Positions 1 through 12,289 of a stretch of DNA of 64,000 nt are shown here, in pieces. Where the stretch lies: the NCBI GenBank assembly GCA_051294375.1, contig CM119265.1:5863730-5927729 (forward strand), written 5' to 3'. The DNA is from Paraspadella gotoi. Lineage: Eukaryota > Chaetognatha. How positions within the stretch are numbered: the stretch's first letter is position 1; each line of letters begins with the position of its first letter. A program made the translations under genes and the position numbers. The notes beneath the pieces were generated by a model. The model saw only the letters and a list, made by a program, of their open reading frames with translations. It ran no database searches and was not told the origin of the DNA.

Positions 1-119
1 AAAGTTGACGATATGTCTTCTTTCTTTCTTTCTTTTTTCTTTCTCTCTCGACTTTTTTTCTTTTTTCTCAAACGTCAGCGGCGGAGTCTTCGCTTCAATT
101 CCGTTGATGCCAGAATCAC

Positions 120-433
120 TCGTCCAAGAGAGGAATGAGGGGGGAGGGTGTGAAAGAGGAAAGATGGAGAAAGGGGGGTGAGAGGGAGAGGGGAGGAAAA
201 GAGAAAGTATGGAAAAAATGGGAGGAGGGAGAGAGGAATGTGGGTGGAGGGGTGAGAAGAAGAAAGAAAGAGAGGAAAAAGAGGAGAAAGAGTGGATAGA
301 GAAAGGAAAAAGGAAAGGGGAAAGAAAGTGGATGGAAAAAAAAAGAAGGAAAGGGAGGAAAATCAAAGAGGGGATAATCGGTGATAGGAAAAAGAAGGGA
401 AGGAGGAAAGAGGTAGAAGCAAAGAGATTAGAG
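120..433 (+). repeat. Purine-rich (G/A) low-complexity tract
   Basis: About 310 bases that are almost all G and A on the plus strand, running into an N gap. The open frame through it encodes only Lys, Glu, Arg and Gly runs, so I treat it as simple-sequence DNA. A long polypurine strand of this kind could form a triplex. Confidence 0.8.
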
Positions 434-593
434 NNNNNNNNNNNNNNNNNNNNNNNNNNNNNNNNNNNNNNNNNNNNNNNNNNNNNNNNNNNNNNNNNNN
501 NNNNNNNNNNNNNNNNNNNNNNNNNNNNNNNNNNNNNNNNNNNNNNNNNNNNNNNNNNNNNNNNNNNNNNNNNNNNNNNNNNNNNNNNNNNNN
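434..593. other. Sized assembly gap (160 N)
   Basis: Run of 160 N. The non-round size suggests an estimated scaffold gap, unlike the fixed 25-N gaps elsewhere in the window. Confidence 0.95.
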
Positions 594-1458
594 GAGAGAG
601 AAACCCCCTTTTCACACAAAAAATTTAAATTTTGACAGGGAAATTGAAAACCGCAATTTTTAACCGTCGTTTTGAAGAAAGGGGGAAAAAAACGGCCATT
701 TTTCCCCTACAGAAATCCAAAACTTTTTTTTCTCTTATTTTCTCTAAAAGTTTTTTTACTAAATCGTTATTTTTCGTCTCTCTTGTGTTCACACTCTCTC
801 TTTGGTTGTTTCTTTGAACTTTTGACTCCATCTTTTTATCATATCTTTAAAGTTTTTTTTTTCTGGAGATTATTTCCTTCGCGAGTTTTTTTCCTCTGTA
901 TTTTCTTGTTTCAGTTATTTAACTGTTTATTGTACGTATGTACGTACCAAAAGAAAATGGTATACACGACTTTTTTTTATTTCTTGCCGCTTAACATCTT
1001 CCTAAATCGTTAACGTTTAACACACGCGTCTCCACCCTCAGAGGGCGCGGCTGTTTTCAAGGGCAGCCATCTTGGTTTCATATCTTCGTCTTCTATCTCG
1101 CGAATTTCGTCGACTTTTTCCCCGCTGTCTTTATCTTAAAGTCTTTGTTATTAAATTATTTATTATATTCTTACCATATTATATTCATATAATACTGTTA
1201 TATTATTATTATTTTAGTATTATATTATATTATATATAATATTATATATACATTATTTCAGTAAGGCTGTCTTAATGCGGAGGCAAAGAAGGTGACTGGA
1301 TATAGAATAAAGGCCGCCCGCGGACGGCCTAACCCCCCTAAGATTAAAAGCATTTAAGCATCCCTGTCTGAGTTATAAATTAAAACTTTTTGTCACTAAA
1401 ATTATATAGTATGTGTAAATATTTTTTTTTTAATTATAAAAGTGTCACTCAATGTTAG
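594..1458. other. AT-rich unique sequence, no gene recognised
   Basis: Single-copy looking sequence with T-runs and an AT block at about 1,142-1,260. A short GC-rich island at 1,028-1,080 carries a CTCF-like half motif (CTCAGAGGGCGCGG) and GCCATCTTG, the reverse of a YY1-type CAAGATGGC. Near 1,300 there is a small hairpin-forming segment with GGCCGCCCG and CGGACGGCC. I see no supported coding frame. Confidence 0.6.
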
Positions 1459-1463
1459 CTCAT

Positions 1464-1513
<50 letters not shown>

Positions 1514-1625
1514 TCTCTCTCTTCTCTGCCTCTCTCCGTCTCTCATCTCTTCTCTCCCTCTCTCTCTCTCTCTCTTCTCTCTCGTCTCTCTCTCTCTCTC
1601 TTCTCTCTTTCTCTCTCATCTCTTC
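1459..1625 (+). repeat. (CT)n microsatellite, interrupted
   Basis: About 165 bases of CT dinucleotides broken by single T or C insertions and occasional CGT or CAT. It sits directly 5' of the acidic exon and its copy precedes the second copy of that exon near 7,800. The Ser-Leu open frames over it are artefacts of the repeat. Confidence 0.95.
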
Positions 1626-1642
1626 CGAAAACGCCTCACCTT

Positions 1643-1844
1643 CTTCCGCGGCTCGAGCGTCGATGTCGTCGTCAGCGTCGAAACCGGAAGTCGCGATCAA
1701 AGGTTAACGCCGCATTTACGACGCTACTTAAAACGTAGTTACGACGACGGCGACGACGACGGCGATGACAACGACGGAGACGATAACGATGGCGTCGAAG
1801 AGGAGGACATCGACAATACCGCCGACAAAGACGAGGACCCTCGA
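1643..1844 (+). CDS. Acidic protein, candidate internal or 5' exon
   Basis: An open frame downstream of the (CT)n tract ends in a strongly acidic stretch, with DDGDDDGDDNDGDDND and then EEEDIDNTADKDEDPR. It stops exactly at a consensus donor, CGA|GTAAGT, with the donor at 1,845-1,850, so the exon ends on a complete codon (phase 0). The upstream boundary is not clear; the start given is where the non-repeat frame begins. The next acceptor at 2,310-2,311 is also phase 0 and opens another acidic frame. A noisy direct copy lies at about 7,925-8,150 and has lost the frame and the donor through indels. I do not recognise the family. GAC triplet repeats are common in this genome, so part of the acidity may be microsatellite-derived. 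Confidence 0.45.
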
Positions 1845-2311
1845 GTAAGTTAACGCTGAGGACGACAATGACAGCGACGAACCGACAAGAAAGATGACGG
1901 AGATCACAATGACATAATGGTCTTTCACAGATCCGCCATCACAATTGTCAGTTTAATGCGGGACGTAAATGATAAAGACGACCAAAATGACCGGAGGGGT
2001 TTGCTAAAGATGACAATGATGGAGATGAAGAAGTTACAAGATAAAAAAAAAGTCGAATATTTATTTATATTTGTTTATTCATGAGAAAAACAAATATATA
2101 ATTTCTCATTTATAATTTCAAACCGTTAAACGCCGATGAAAGCTTAATTGAACTAAAAGGCAAAAAATGTCTGTTTTATTGTCAAATAGAAATCGTTGTA
2201 AATATTCAAACTTTGCCAATCTCTAATTTCTAAGCTGTACTGAATTATAGAGGAGACCTTTTCCAGGATTTTGATGGATAAATAATTGGAGTATATCTAA
2301 GACAATTTCAG

Positions 2312-2455
2312 TTTAATGACAACTACAGAGACGACAATGATGACGATGCTGTGGTCGACGACGACGACAACGACGACGCTTCCATCGACTCTTCGGGTCT
2401 CAAGTTCCAACGAATGAAAATGAATCGAGAAACGTGGATTCGTTTCTTCGCCTAA
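2312..2455 (+). CDS. Acidic protein, candidate terminal exon
   Basis: This follows a good acceptor, GACAATTTCAG, and opens in phase 0, matching the donor at 1,845, which gives a 467-bp GT-AG intron. It codes for 47 residues and a TAA stop. The N-terminal half is acidic (RDDNDDDAVVDDDDNDDASI). The C-terminal half is not repetitive (SGLKFQRMKMNRETWIRFFA), which argues against pure microsatellite origin. A copy with several indels lies at about 8,700-8,870 and still shows the ATGAATCGAGA and GGATTCGTTT landmarks. The function is unknown. It could be a disordered acidic tail of a nuclear or chromatin protein, but that is inference only. Confidence 0.45.
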   Translation, partial: FNDNYRDDNDDDAVVDDDDNDDASIDSSGLKFQRMKMNRETWIRFFA

Positions 2456-2500
2456 CGACTCGAGGAACCGCAGTCTTCTCTTTCATGAAAATGAAAAAAA

Positions 2501-2525
2501 NNNNNNNNNNNNNNNNNNNNNNNNN
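2501..2525. other. 25-N gap
   Basis: Exactly 25 N, at the outer edge of inverted repeat IR1. Confidence 0.95.
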
Positions 2526-3554
2526 AGAGAGAGATGAAAGACAAAAAGTAAGGAACAGAAAGGAGAGAAAGGGAGGAGGAGGAAAAGAAGAGAAAAGAAA
2601 AGAAACATTGGGAAAAAGGAAAGAAAAAAGTCAGAAAGGGAGGGATAGAAAAGAAAACATTGGAGAAAGGAAAGAAAAAAAGTCAGAAAAAAATGGAAAC
2701 CCGATCAGCCGGAGTAAAGGGCAAAGCAAAGAAAAACTTTGGAGCGAAGGCGAAACAAAACCAAAAAAAAAAAAAAACCCGAATACAATGGAAACAATAT
2801 TGAAGAGAAAAAAAAGGGATTGCGCGCCGATAATATATTGCGAATCTAAGCGAGAGAACAAAAGTTACTTTAAAATTTTCGTATTTTGAAAAGAGAAACA
2901 AGTTTGACGACAAGCTAATACCCACACTGATACAGATTCTTTAAACGAGTCGAATAAAATAAAAATTCGGGGTTTTTTTTTTAGAGGGAGAGAAGAGAGT
3001 GAGTTTTCTTCATCGAGAATGTACAAAAATTTTCTTAGTATAGATTTTTTTTTCTTCCTTTTTTAAAAATTTTCTTTACAAGTTTCTTTCCTGGTTTCAG
3101 AGTCTAGCGCTTCGAGCAATTTTTTTTTCTGTCGCCACAACGTTATCAATATCATTCTTTATAAAGATTTTTTCCAAAGCCCCGCCTTTCGGGTTTTAAA
3201 ATAATATGATATGTATATTTGTTGCTTTCTTTTCGTTGTGTTTTTGGGCAATTTATCAAAACCACAATTATTTGTTTACAGTAAGTTTGAGGACACCGAT
3301 AAAAAAAAATATTTTTGATAAAATTACGAATTATACTATACAATTTATTTTTCTAGGAGATTTCCTTGATAGAAAATAAATCAAATATTTTAATACGAAA
3401 ATGCACTGCGGGTTTTGTAAACTTATAGTTGGTTTAATGAACATTGTACTTTATACATTCAATGATATCGTAATTTCAATCTCGTATTTTAGTTTCACTT
3501 TCCAATTTTCACAATCGAAAATCTCGCCGCTGAGCCTCAGGCGACCTCAACCAC

Positions 3555-3733
3555 TTTCCGCTCGGTATACTTCATGGCAGAGGGCGTTGGCCAATGCCGC
3601 TTGAAGCCAAGGAGCCGCGATGCGGCGTTGGCGGCCGCCGACGTCAGCGCCATCGAGTTGAATCACGTCCGCTCGTCCTTGAGAGATGGCACCGCAGGAG
3701 GTGGGGATGGCGCCGGGGGTAAAGGTCGCGCGC
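3555..3733 (-). pseudogene. Copy 1 of the GC3-rich exon, frameshifted
   Basis: Reverse-strand copy of the exon described at 12,653-12,826. The acceptor (TTCCCAG|GCGCG) is intact at about 3,734-3,735, but several indels break the frame and the donor is corrupted. I read this as the same genomic exon with sequence errors, or a decayed duplicate; the sequence alone does not decide. Confidence 0.6.
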
Positions 3734-4560
3734 CTGGGAAGGGTAAGGGATGAGAAGTGCGGCAATTTCGGTTCAAGGACAGCATAGGCCGCCATTACAA
3801 TACTTAACGAATCACATTGCCGTTTGGTAATGACGATTTTAAGTAACAAAAGGGCTCGTTTCATTACTTACATTACATTCGCATTGTAATGTAAAGTACA
3901 TTATATCAAGGCAAAGTCAGGATGCCAGAAGCTTCCTAGATGAAATATTGATATTCCTATATTGGTACGCAATTTCATTAAATAACATTACTTTACATCA
4001 CATTCTATTGTATAGGCATTATATTAAGTGGGCAAAGTTAGGAAGCCCAGATAGCCTAATTGAATAAATGTCGCATATTTCCTTTAAAGTTATATGGCGT
4101 TTAAATTAAATTTAATCAATATTTTAAATTGTGAATTAGCCGGCGAAGTCGCGATCCCGCTGTTGGGAGCACGGATTGGAGGCGGCGGGGCTGCGGGACA
4201 ATAGGTGAAAGTCCGCGAATTTCTCGCGAACGCTGGAATTTGAGGGGGGGGGGGTGAAAAAAGGGTTCGTGAAATAAATCGGGATTTCTAAGAAAGTCAT
4301 CTAAGTTGATTATTGAATATCAATCATGTCATTAATGGTGAATGATTGAGCTGAGTGATTAAAACCATTGCGATAAACTTGTAAAAGGTCATCTACTTGT
4401 AAAAACGTTTTTGATTTTATCAATAAATTTGCGTCCGAAATTGAATTTTAGGAATGCCCGACTCTGGTGACTTAATTCTCTCTGTTCAAAGTTGAAAAAA
4501 TATCTAATTGAAAAGCAAACTGGATGCGGGTGATCACATAGACATCCGGTAATGTTTATT

Positions 4561-4614
4561 TTCTCTCTCTCTCTCTCTCTCTCTGCTCTCTCTCGGTCTC
4601 CTCATCTCTTTCTC

Positions 4615-4666
<52 letters not shown>

Positions 4667-4892
4667 ATTGATTCGAGTGTTTTCCTCAGTATACGGCTCG
4701 CGATAAATCAAACCGAAAAACACAGCGCGACGTTGACAAGGCGACGGGAAAACAAAACAAAACTCGCAAAAAAGATGTTACCAAAAAACGGCAAAAAAAA
4801 ATGTAAGTCTCGTCCTCTGCAGATCGGGGATTTTGTAAAAAGCAGGGCCGGAGACAATGAACGTCACATAAAGCTTATAGACAGCTGTGTGT

Positions 4893-4963
<71 letters not shown>

Positions 4964-5012
4964 CGAGAGAGAATGAATGAAATGAATGAATGAAATGAAT
5001 GATGAATGAATT
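4561..5012 (+). repeat. (CT)n, (GA)n and (GAAT)n microsatellites
   Basis: A (CT)n array at 4,561-4,665 is followed, after about 230 bases of unique sequence, by a (GA)n array at 4,893-4,975 and then an irregular (GAAT)n run to about 5,012. A further (GA)n array lies at 5,172-5,260. The 4,893 array is the mirror image of the one at 11,320-11,415 in the other IR1 arm. Confidence 0.9.
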
Positions 5013-7189
5013 TACAGATTAGCATCATGGGCCAACAGCTCCGCGGCTATACGACCTTTTAATTATCGGTACAAAGGTTAGTAAAATTAGATGTACTAAG
5101 ATAATTAAGTAATCGGTAGCCGAAAACTGATTTTAGAAAGTTTAGAATTCCATAACTTAAAAGAGAAAAAATAGAGAGAGAGAGAGAGAGAGCAGAGAGA
5201 GAGAGAGAGAGAGAGAGAAGAGAGAGAGAGCAGAGAGAGAGAGAGAAGGAGAGACGATGAGAGAGCAGAGAGACGAGAAGAGCATGAAGAGAGGCGCTGG
5301 GTGCAGTAGCGACGGCGAGCCTTCAGTAAAATTCCGCCTTCTTAATGATCCAGTTATCACCGTCCTTCGTTTGAAGTCACCAATGATTACAATTCATAAT
5401 CCTGCTTGTCTCATTCGTCTTCGTCGTCGCTCTTCGTCGTCGTCTGTTCGTCTGTTCCTAGATTCCATTTCAGTTTTCGGGCCATTTTTTAATGATCGCG
5501 TCTTGGACTGCTCTTGCTGTTTTCTTCTTTTCTACTGCATAAATAAATTACAAAATGACACACTGCAAAAAAAAAAAAAAAAAAAAACACATCACCAACA
5601 CATGTTCATCCACAGATTACTAGCCTGTGAGTGCCAAGTATTTGTTTATTAAATGAATAAATATTAATAATTTTTGTAGTTGGCTTGCTTCAACTGCGTG
5701 GAGTGGAGACAGAAAAACATTAAAAAAAGAAAAGAAATGCGTAAACCGACAACGCCCATCATGACGAAAACGACTCCACGTCGATTTTGGCAAAGGATGG
5801 GGAAAGGCTGCCGCATGGATTCATATGCCATAAAACGCAACGAGACGACGACGATGATGACTAAGAAAGCCGACGACGACCGCCGCCGCTAGGAATGGGA
5901 ACCGACCGAAACGGGGAAAGTTCGAAAATAGATAAAAAGTTGCTTAGTTGGTGCCAAGACACGTTGACGTGGCGACGACGCCCGCTGCAGACTCCGACGC
6001 GTCGGTCCGTCATCTCAAACTCATGCATTCGCCACTTCCGTCTTTCAGAACTCCGCTCGCGACTTAAAAAACTAGGGTCGCTGTTGTGGCGCAAGGAAAC
6101 CGGAGCCGGGGATAACTTTGGGCAGTGGGATGCGAAGCTGACGGTAAGATGGTGGTGGAGGGGATATTGTTGATTAGAGATACCGGCATATTTAAAAACT
6201 AATGTATTAACAACAAGAACGGTGAATTCCAATGTGTTGCGCCGCAGTGGACTTTATTTTCATGTGTATGACATACATAGTAAAACTTTTTTAGCCCTTG
6301 TATGTTATTGACATGTACTGCCGCATGAAATTTTGTCTATTTTTTATTTTTTAGTTTTAGGCATTTCCTGGAAGGCCGTGCTTACGCAGGTCACGTTAGA
6401 TTTTAGGTAGGGTTTATCTGTCCTTAACAAGCATGAACAACCCAACTATAGGCGCAAATTATTACTACCCTTTTAGACGTAAGTGGTGACACGGACGCGA
6501 AGCGGACAGGACGATACCGACGAGCGGACAGACCGAACCGAAAAGTGACTTAGAAGAGTTGTCATGAGGCTGCAGTTACGCGGCGGGCGCACTAAGAAAG
6601 CTCAAATATGATAATAAATGATGTAAGTACAAATTTCAAAAGCAAACAGCTCTGCATGTCTTCGCTGCCGCAGTAGACCGTCCAACTATGGCAAACAGTT
6701 TCAAACGTTTAATCGCTTTGTCTTCGGCATAGAAGCTCATCCATTTTCCTGCCTCGAGTCGAATCTTCAGATGAAAAGAATACACCGCGAGATAGAAGGC
6801 TTTGTTTTATTGTTTTCTTGAATAATATATTTTGGTGTGCTATAAACGTCGGAAATAAAACACTGCGAAAAGATTCATCGTAGTAGGCCTTGGCCGGCCG
6901 AAAACAAAGAAAATCCGGTCCGGCAACGGTTTTCGTGCGCGGTGTTTGGCCGGACGGATTAAGCAAATTGGTGCTTCACGAAGTTTCTGCCGCCGGGTTT
7001 GGCGCGGCAGTTTGGCCCACCCGGGTTTAGGCCGGGCGTTCGGCCGTGTTCGTAAACGTCCCTTATAAAGGAATCTGGGCGAGAAATCAGTCAACGTCGC
7101 GAAATAAATTCAGCGAAGAAGATTCTCGTTAATGTCTAATTACGAATCCTCGTGGTAGAAAATTCTTTTATGGTTAGTAAATCTCGCGT

Positions 7190-7720
7190 TTCCGTGATTT
7201 AATCTTTGTTTCCCTTTCCCTTCATGGCTTTCTCTCCCTCATAAATAGATCTCTTTTGGCGTTTAAAGAATTTCTGCCTTATCTTGCTCGTCCATATTCG
7301 GTCTTTTCGCTTCTCTCTCTGCTTGCCTCTCCGCTCGCGTCCGCTGCTCGCTTTATTTCCTTTGCCTCCCTCCTCGCGCTCTCGCTTTTAAAAGCATCTT
7401 ACCGACAACAATCGAGATTAGAATTTTTTTAACGTGCGACCATGAATTTTCATCAGGTAACATTTTCCCCTCTCTCTCGTGCTCAGTCTCCCTCTCCGTC
7501 TCTGCTCTCTCTCTCTCTCTCTCTCTCCTCTCTCTCGTCGTCTCTCTCGTCTTCTTTTGGAGAGGGACGGAGGGAGAGAGAGAGAGAAGCGAGAAAGACC
7601 CGAATATGGAGAGAAAGATAAGAGGAAATTAAAGCAAAAGAGATCTATTTATGAGGGAGAGAAGATGAAGGGAAAGGGAAACAAAGATTATAATCAGGAA
7701 ACCGAGATTTAAAATAGGTA
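7190..7720. repeat. Small palindrome at the inner end of IR1
   Basis: About 7,190-7,320 (TTTGTTTCCCTTTCCCTTC onward) is the reverse complement of about 7,590-7,720. The centre is a (CT)n/(GA)n block near 7,450-7,590. The second half also matches 9,180-9,330 in direct orientation, so the inner end of IR1 is locally triplicated. Confidence 0.8.
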
Positions 7721-7781
7721 GAGAGATGGCTCTCGTCTTCTCTCTCTTGCTCTGTCATCTCTCATCTCGCCTCGGTCATCA

Positions 7782-8940
7782 TTGCCGCTCTCCTCTCCTC
7801 TCTCTCCTCTCTCTCTACTCTACTTTCCTCTCTTCTCTTTCTGCTCTCTCTCCTCTCTCTCTGACCTCTCAATAACTCATACATACATCATATACTACAA
7901 TCTCACGAAACCCTCAGAACAGACGGCTTCTTCGCGGGGCTCGAGCGAATCTGATGTCGTCGTCAGCAGTCGAAACCGGAGTGCGTACAAGAGATATAAC
8001 GAGACGCAATTACAAGACAGATCTACTGTAACGATAGATTATGCGACTGGCGAGACGACGGCGATGACACGCAGGGACGGTAGCGATACGAGGAGAGGAT
8101 CGACAATACCGGCCGACAAAGACCGAGGCACCCATCGAGTAATAAGCTAAACCAGCTCGAGGAGACAATGCACAGCCGACGAAACCGACAAGAAAGAATG
8201 ACGGAGATGCACAATGACATAATCGGTGCTGTTCACATGATGACCAGCTCCTCTCGATCGATTTTAATGCGCCGCCGCACCGTCAAATTGATAAAGACCG
8301 TTACCAAAATGGACCGCGAGGGCGCTTTGCTAAAGATAGACACTGATCGGAGATGAAAGAAAGTTCATTAGATAAAAAAAGTCGAAATATTATTTATCAT
8401 TTGTACTTTACTTCATAGAGACACAAAGCAAATATCATAATTTCTCAATCTTGTAATAACTTATCAAACCGTTAAACCAGCGCGATGAAGGCTTTAATGG
8501 AACTACCACAAACGGCAAAAAAATATAGATCTGTTTTTAATCTGTCAACTAGAATTCAGTTGTAAAAAATTCAATAAACTTTGCCAATACTCTAATTTCT
8601 AAAGCTCGTACTCGATTCATACGAGGAGACCGCTTTTCGCAGGATTTGATCGGATAAAATACAATTGGAGTAATATCCATAAGACAAATTTCACGCTGTA
8701 GAATTGGACAAGCCTTAGGTCAGAGCGACGCACACATGTCATAGACGATGCTGTGGGTCGACGACGGACGACCACCCCGACCGACCGCCTCTACCCACTC
8801 GACCTCTTCGCGTCCTCCAGTTCCCACAACGATGAAATGAATCGAGACAGATGGATTCGTTTTACTTCGCCATAACCGAACTCGCACGGAAGGACCGGCA
8901 GTCCCTTCTCTTCATACGAAAAATGAAAAAAAAGTAAGCA
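7782..8940 (+). repeat. Noisy direct copy of 1,459-2,490 (IR1 spacer)
   Basis: Matches the acidic-gene locus in the same order and orientation: (CT)n tract, GGCTCGAGCG, GTCGTCGTCAGCAGTCG, the GACAATACC block, the AT-rich intron with AAACCGTTAAAC, and the terminal exon region. It carries many insertions relative to the first copy (about 1,160 against 1,030 bases). No open frame survives, so the exons here are listed as broken copies and not as genes. Confidence 0.85.
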
Positions 8941-10525
8941 AGAGAAGCCAGAGAAGAAGAGAGAGCAGAGAGAGAGGAGAGAGTAGAGAGCGAGAGAGAG
9001 AGAGAGAGACCCCCGAGAGAGAGAGGGAGCGCCCCCACATGTACTCTGCCTCCGCAAATTCCATGGCCATCCCCCGAGTTAAAAAAAAACTTCTAATTCG
9101 ATTGTTTTGTCGAAAGATGGTTTAAACGAGCGGCAGGACGGGAGCAGCGCTCCGAGCGAAGTGAGGAATAAGGGAGGGACGGAGGGGAGACGAGAGAGAG
9201 TAGCGAGCAAGAGCGAATGATGGAGAGAAGATAAGAGGAAATTAAGCAAAAGAGAATCCATACTTTCCCTCACGCGGAGCGAGATGAAGGGAAAAGGGCA
9301 AACAAAGATTATATTATCACGGAAACCGCGAGATTATAACTACATAAAAGAATTTGTCTCACCAACGAGGATTCGATAATTAAGACATTAACGAGAATTC
9401 TTTTCGCATTTATTTCGCGACGTTGATGCATTTCCTCGCGGCCCAGATTCCTTTCAAAGGAGACGTTTACGAAAGCACGGCCGAAACGCCCGGCCTAAAC
9501 CGGGTGGCGCCAAACGCCGCGCCAAAACCCGCGGGCAGAACACTTCGTAGACAACCAATTTGTTAATCCCGGTCGCGGCCAAAACGCCACCGGAAAACTT
9601 GCCGGACACGGATTTTCTTTTGTTTTCGGCCGGCAAGGCCTACTACGACTGAATGTTTTCGCAGTGGCTGTTTTATTTCCGAGGTTTATAAAGACAGCCA
9701 AAATATATTATTCAAAAAACAATAAAGAACAATCAGCCCTTCTATGCTCGCCGCGTTTATTCTTTTCATAGAAAGATTCGACGTCGAGCAGGAAGAATGG
9801 ATGAGTTTATGGCTCGAAGACACAAGCGGAGTTAATAACGTTTGAAATGGTTGATAAGGTTGAGCGGGTCTACGCGCGCAGCGAAGAATGGCAGAGGTTT
9901 GCTTTGAAATTTGTACTTAAATCATTTATTATCATATTTGACGCTTGTTATTGAGTGCGCAGCGCGAGTGCAGCCTCGGCTGAACATACTCTGTATAGTC
10001 GCACATTTCTCGGTTCGGTTCTTCGTCTGGGATCATCGTCCTGTGCCGTCGGTCAGTGTCCCCACTTAACGTTAAAAGGCGCTATAATAATTCTGCCTAT
10101 TAGTTGGTGCTTTTCATCGCTTGTAAGACAGACTATAAACTCCCTACCTAAAAATCTAACGTGACTTGCTGAAGCACGGCGTCTTCCAGGACAATTGCCT
10201 AAAACTAAAAGGAATAAAAAGACAAAAATTTCGATGGGCCAGTACAATGTCAATAAATAACAAGCGGCTAAAAAAGATTTTCTAGTGTCTATCATGACCA
10301 TTACGAGAAATATAAGTCCACTGAGCGCGCAACGCACGAATTGCGCAATTCACCGTTTCTTGTTGCTTATTAAGTACAATAGTTTTTAATTATGCGGCTA
10401 TCTACTTAATATACAATATCCCTCCGAACGCACCCATCACTTAAATTATTGCCGTATTCGACATCACACTTCCCGCCAATCCCACGCTGCCCTCACAAGC
10501 GTTATCCCCGGTCGGCTTTTCCTTG

Positions 10526-10550
10526 NNNNNNNNNNNNNNNNNNNNNNNNN
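10526..10550. other. 25-N gap
   Basis: Exactly 25 N, inside the right arm of IR1. The left arm carries continuous sequence at the matching place (about 6,095-6,110). Confidence 0.95.
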
Positions 10551-12289
10551 CGGTTTTCCTTCGCCACAACAGCGACCCCTAGTTTTTAAGTCCGAGCGGA
10601 GTTTCGAAAGAGGAAGTGCGATGATGAGTTTGAGATGACGACGACGGCGTCGGAGTCTGCAGCGGCGTCGTCGCCGTCAACGTCTTGGCACCAACTCGCA
10701 ACTTTTTATCTATTTTCGAACTTTCCCCGTTTCGGTCGGTTCCATTCCAGCGCGGGTCGTCGTCGCTTTCGTAGTCATCATCGTCGTCGTTGTCGTTTTA
10801 TGCATAATCATCGCAGCCTTTCCCCATCCTTTGCCAAAATCGACGTGAGTCGTTTTCGTCACGATGGCGTTTCGTTACTATTTCTTTTCTTTTTTTAATG
10901 TTTTCTTGTCACTCCACCATTCCACCGGTATGAACAAGCAACTTAAAAATTATTTAATATTTATTCATTTAATAAACAAAGCTATTGGACACTGGACAGG
11001 CTAAGTTAATTTGTTTTGGGAACTCGTGGTGTTTTTTTGTTGTTTTTTTCTTTTGAGTGTGTCGTTTGTAATTTTTTTATCAGTAGAAAAGAAGAAAACA
11101 GAAGAGCAGTCCGAAGACGATCTTAAAAAATGGCGCCGAAACTGAACATGGAATCTGAAAGGAATCAGGGACGACGACGAAGAGCGACGACGAAGACGAA
11201 TGAGAAAAGAGGATTATTGGAATTGTAACTCATTGGTGACTTCAAACGAAATGACTGGATATGAAGATTCTATTGAGAAGGCGGATTTACTGAAACGCTC
11301 GCCGTCCTACTCACCAGCGGCATCTCTCTCTCTCTATCCATCTCTCTCTCTCTCTCTGCTCTCTCTCCTCTCTCTCTCATCTCCTCTCTCTCTCTCTCTC
11401 TGCTCTCTCTCTCTCACACACACCACAGCTGTCCTTTAAGGCTTTATGCGGTCATTGTCTCCGGCTGCTTTTTACATCCGGCGATCTCGGGAGCGAGACT
11501 TACATTTTTTTCCTTTTTTTGGTCAAATCTTTTTGCCTGCGAGTTTTGTTTATTGTTTTCGCCGTCGCGCTGCTGTCAAACGTCGCGGCTGTTGTTTTTC
11601 TGGTTTGATTTATCGCGCAAGCCGTATACCTTGATGCGAGAACACTTTACTACAAATAGTGAGAGAGAAACGAAGAACGAGGAAAAGGAAAAAAGACATA
11701 GCATTAAGGGATAGTAAGACTGAGACAGCTACACGATAGAAGAGAGAAGAAGAGAGAGACTGACCTAAACCTGATGAGAGAAGATGAGAGACGACGAGAG
11801 AAGAGAGAGAAAATAAAACATTACCGGTATGTTCTATTTGGTGATCACCGCGCATCCAGTTTGATTCAATTAGCGATATTTTGTTCAACTTTACAGAACA
11901 GATGGAATTAAGTCACCAGAGTCGGATCCAAAAATCATTTCGGACGCAAATTTATGATAAAATCCAAAACGTTTTTAAAGTAGATGACCTTTTTACAAGT
12001 TTATCGCAAGTGGTTTAATCACTCACTCAATCATTCATCATTAATGAATGATTGATAATTCAATCATCAATTAATGAACTTTCTTTTTAGAAATCCCGAT
12101 TTATTCACGACCCCTTTTTTCACCCCCCCCCCTCAAATTCAGCGTTCGGAGAAATTCGCGACTTTCACCTATTGTCCCGCAGCCCCGCCGCCTCCAATCC
12201 GGTGTCCAACAGGGATCGCGACTTCGGGTAATTCACAATTTAAAATATTGAATTAAAATTTAATTTAAAAGTAATATAACTTAAAGAAA

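Larger units (their letters stand above)
2537..7330 (+). repeat. IR1 left arm (giant imperfect inverted repeat)
   Basis: This segment is the noisy reverse complement of about 9,150-13,765. Landmarks pair in mirror order: the purine/T-rich block at 2,540-2,890 with 13,480-13,765, the exon at 3,555-3,733 with 12,653-12,826, the C8 block near 4,245 with 12,124, the GAC-rich block near 5,430 with 11,175, the GC-rich block at 6,000-6,150 with 10,480-10,650, and 6,880-7,090 with 9,430-9,620. Copies differ mainly by single-base indels in and out of homopolymers. Apart from the exon, I see CT/GA repeats and AT-rich sequence in it. Confidence 0.9.

Noticed and set aside
1032-1050. CTCF-like motif
   Set aside because: At least two mismatches to the core consensus by eye, and a single site, so it is not listed as a separate regulatory feature.
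5895-6173. KKLLSWCQDTLTW suggested a calponin-homology domain
   Set aside because: The NFTTSW-type motif that follows in CH domains is absent, and the mirror copy (about 10,590-10,740, reverse) does not keep this frame.
10635-10898. 87-codon frame beginning MTTTASESAAASS
   Set aside because: The opposite strand has an equally protein-like frame (SWCQDVDGDDAAADSD) and the left arm copy opens neither. The GTC/GAC triplets explain most of the length.
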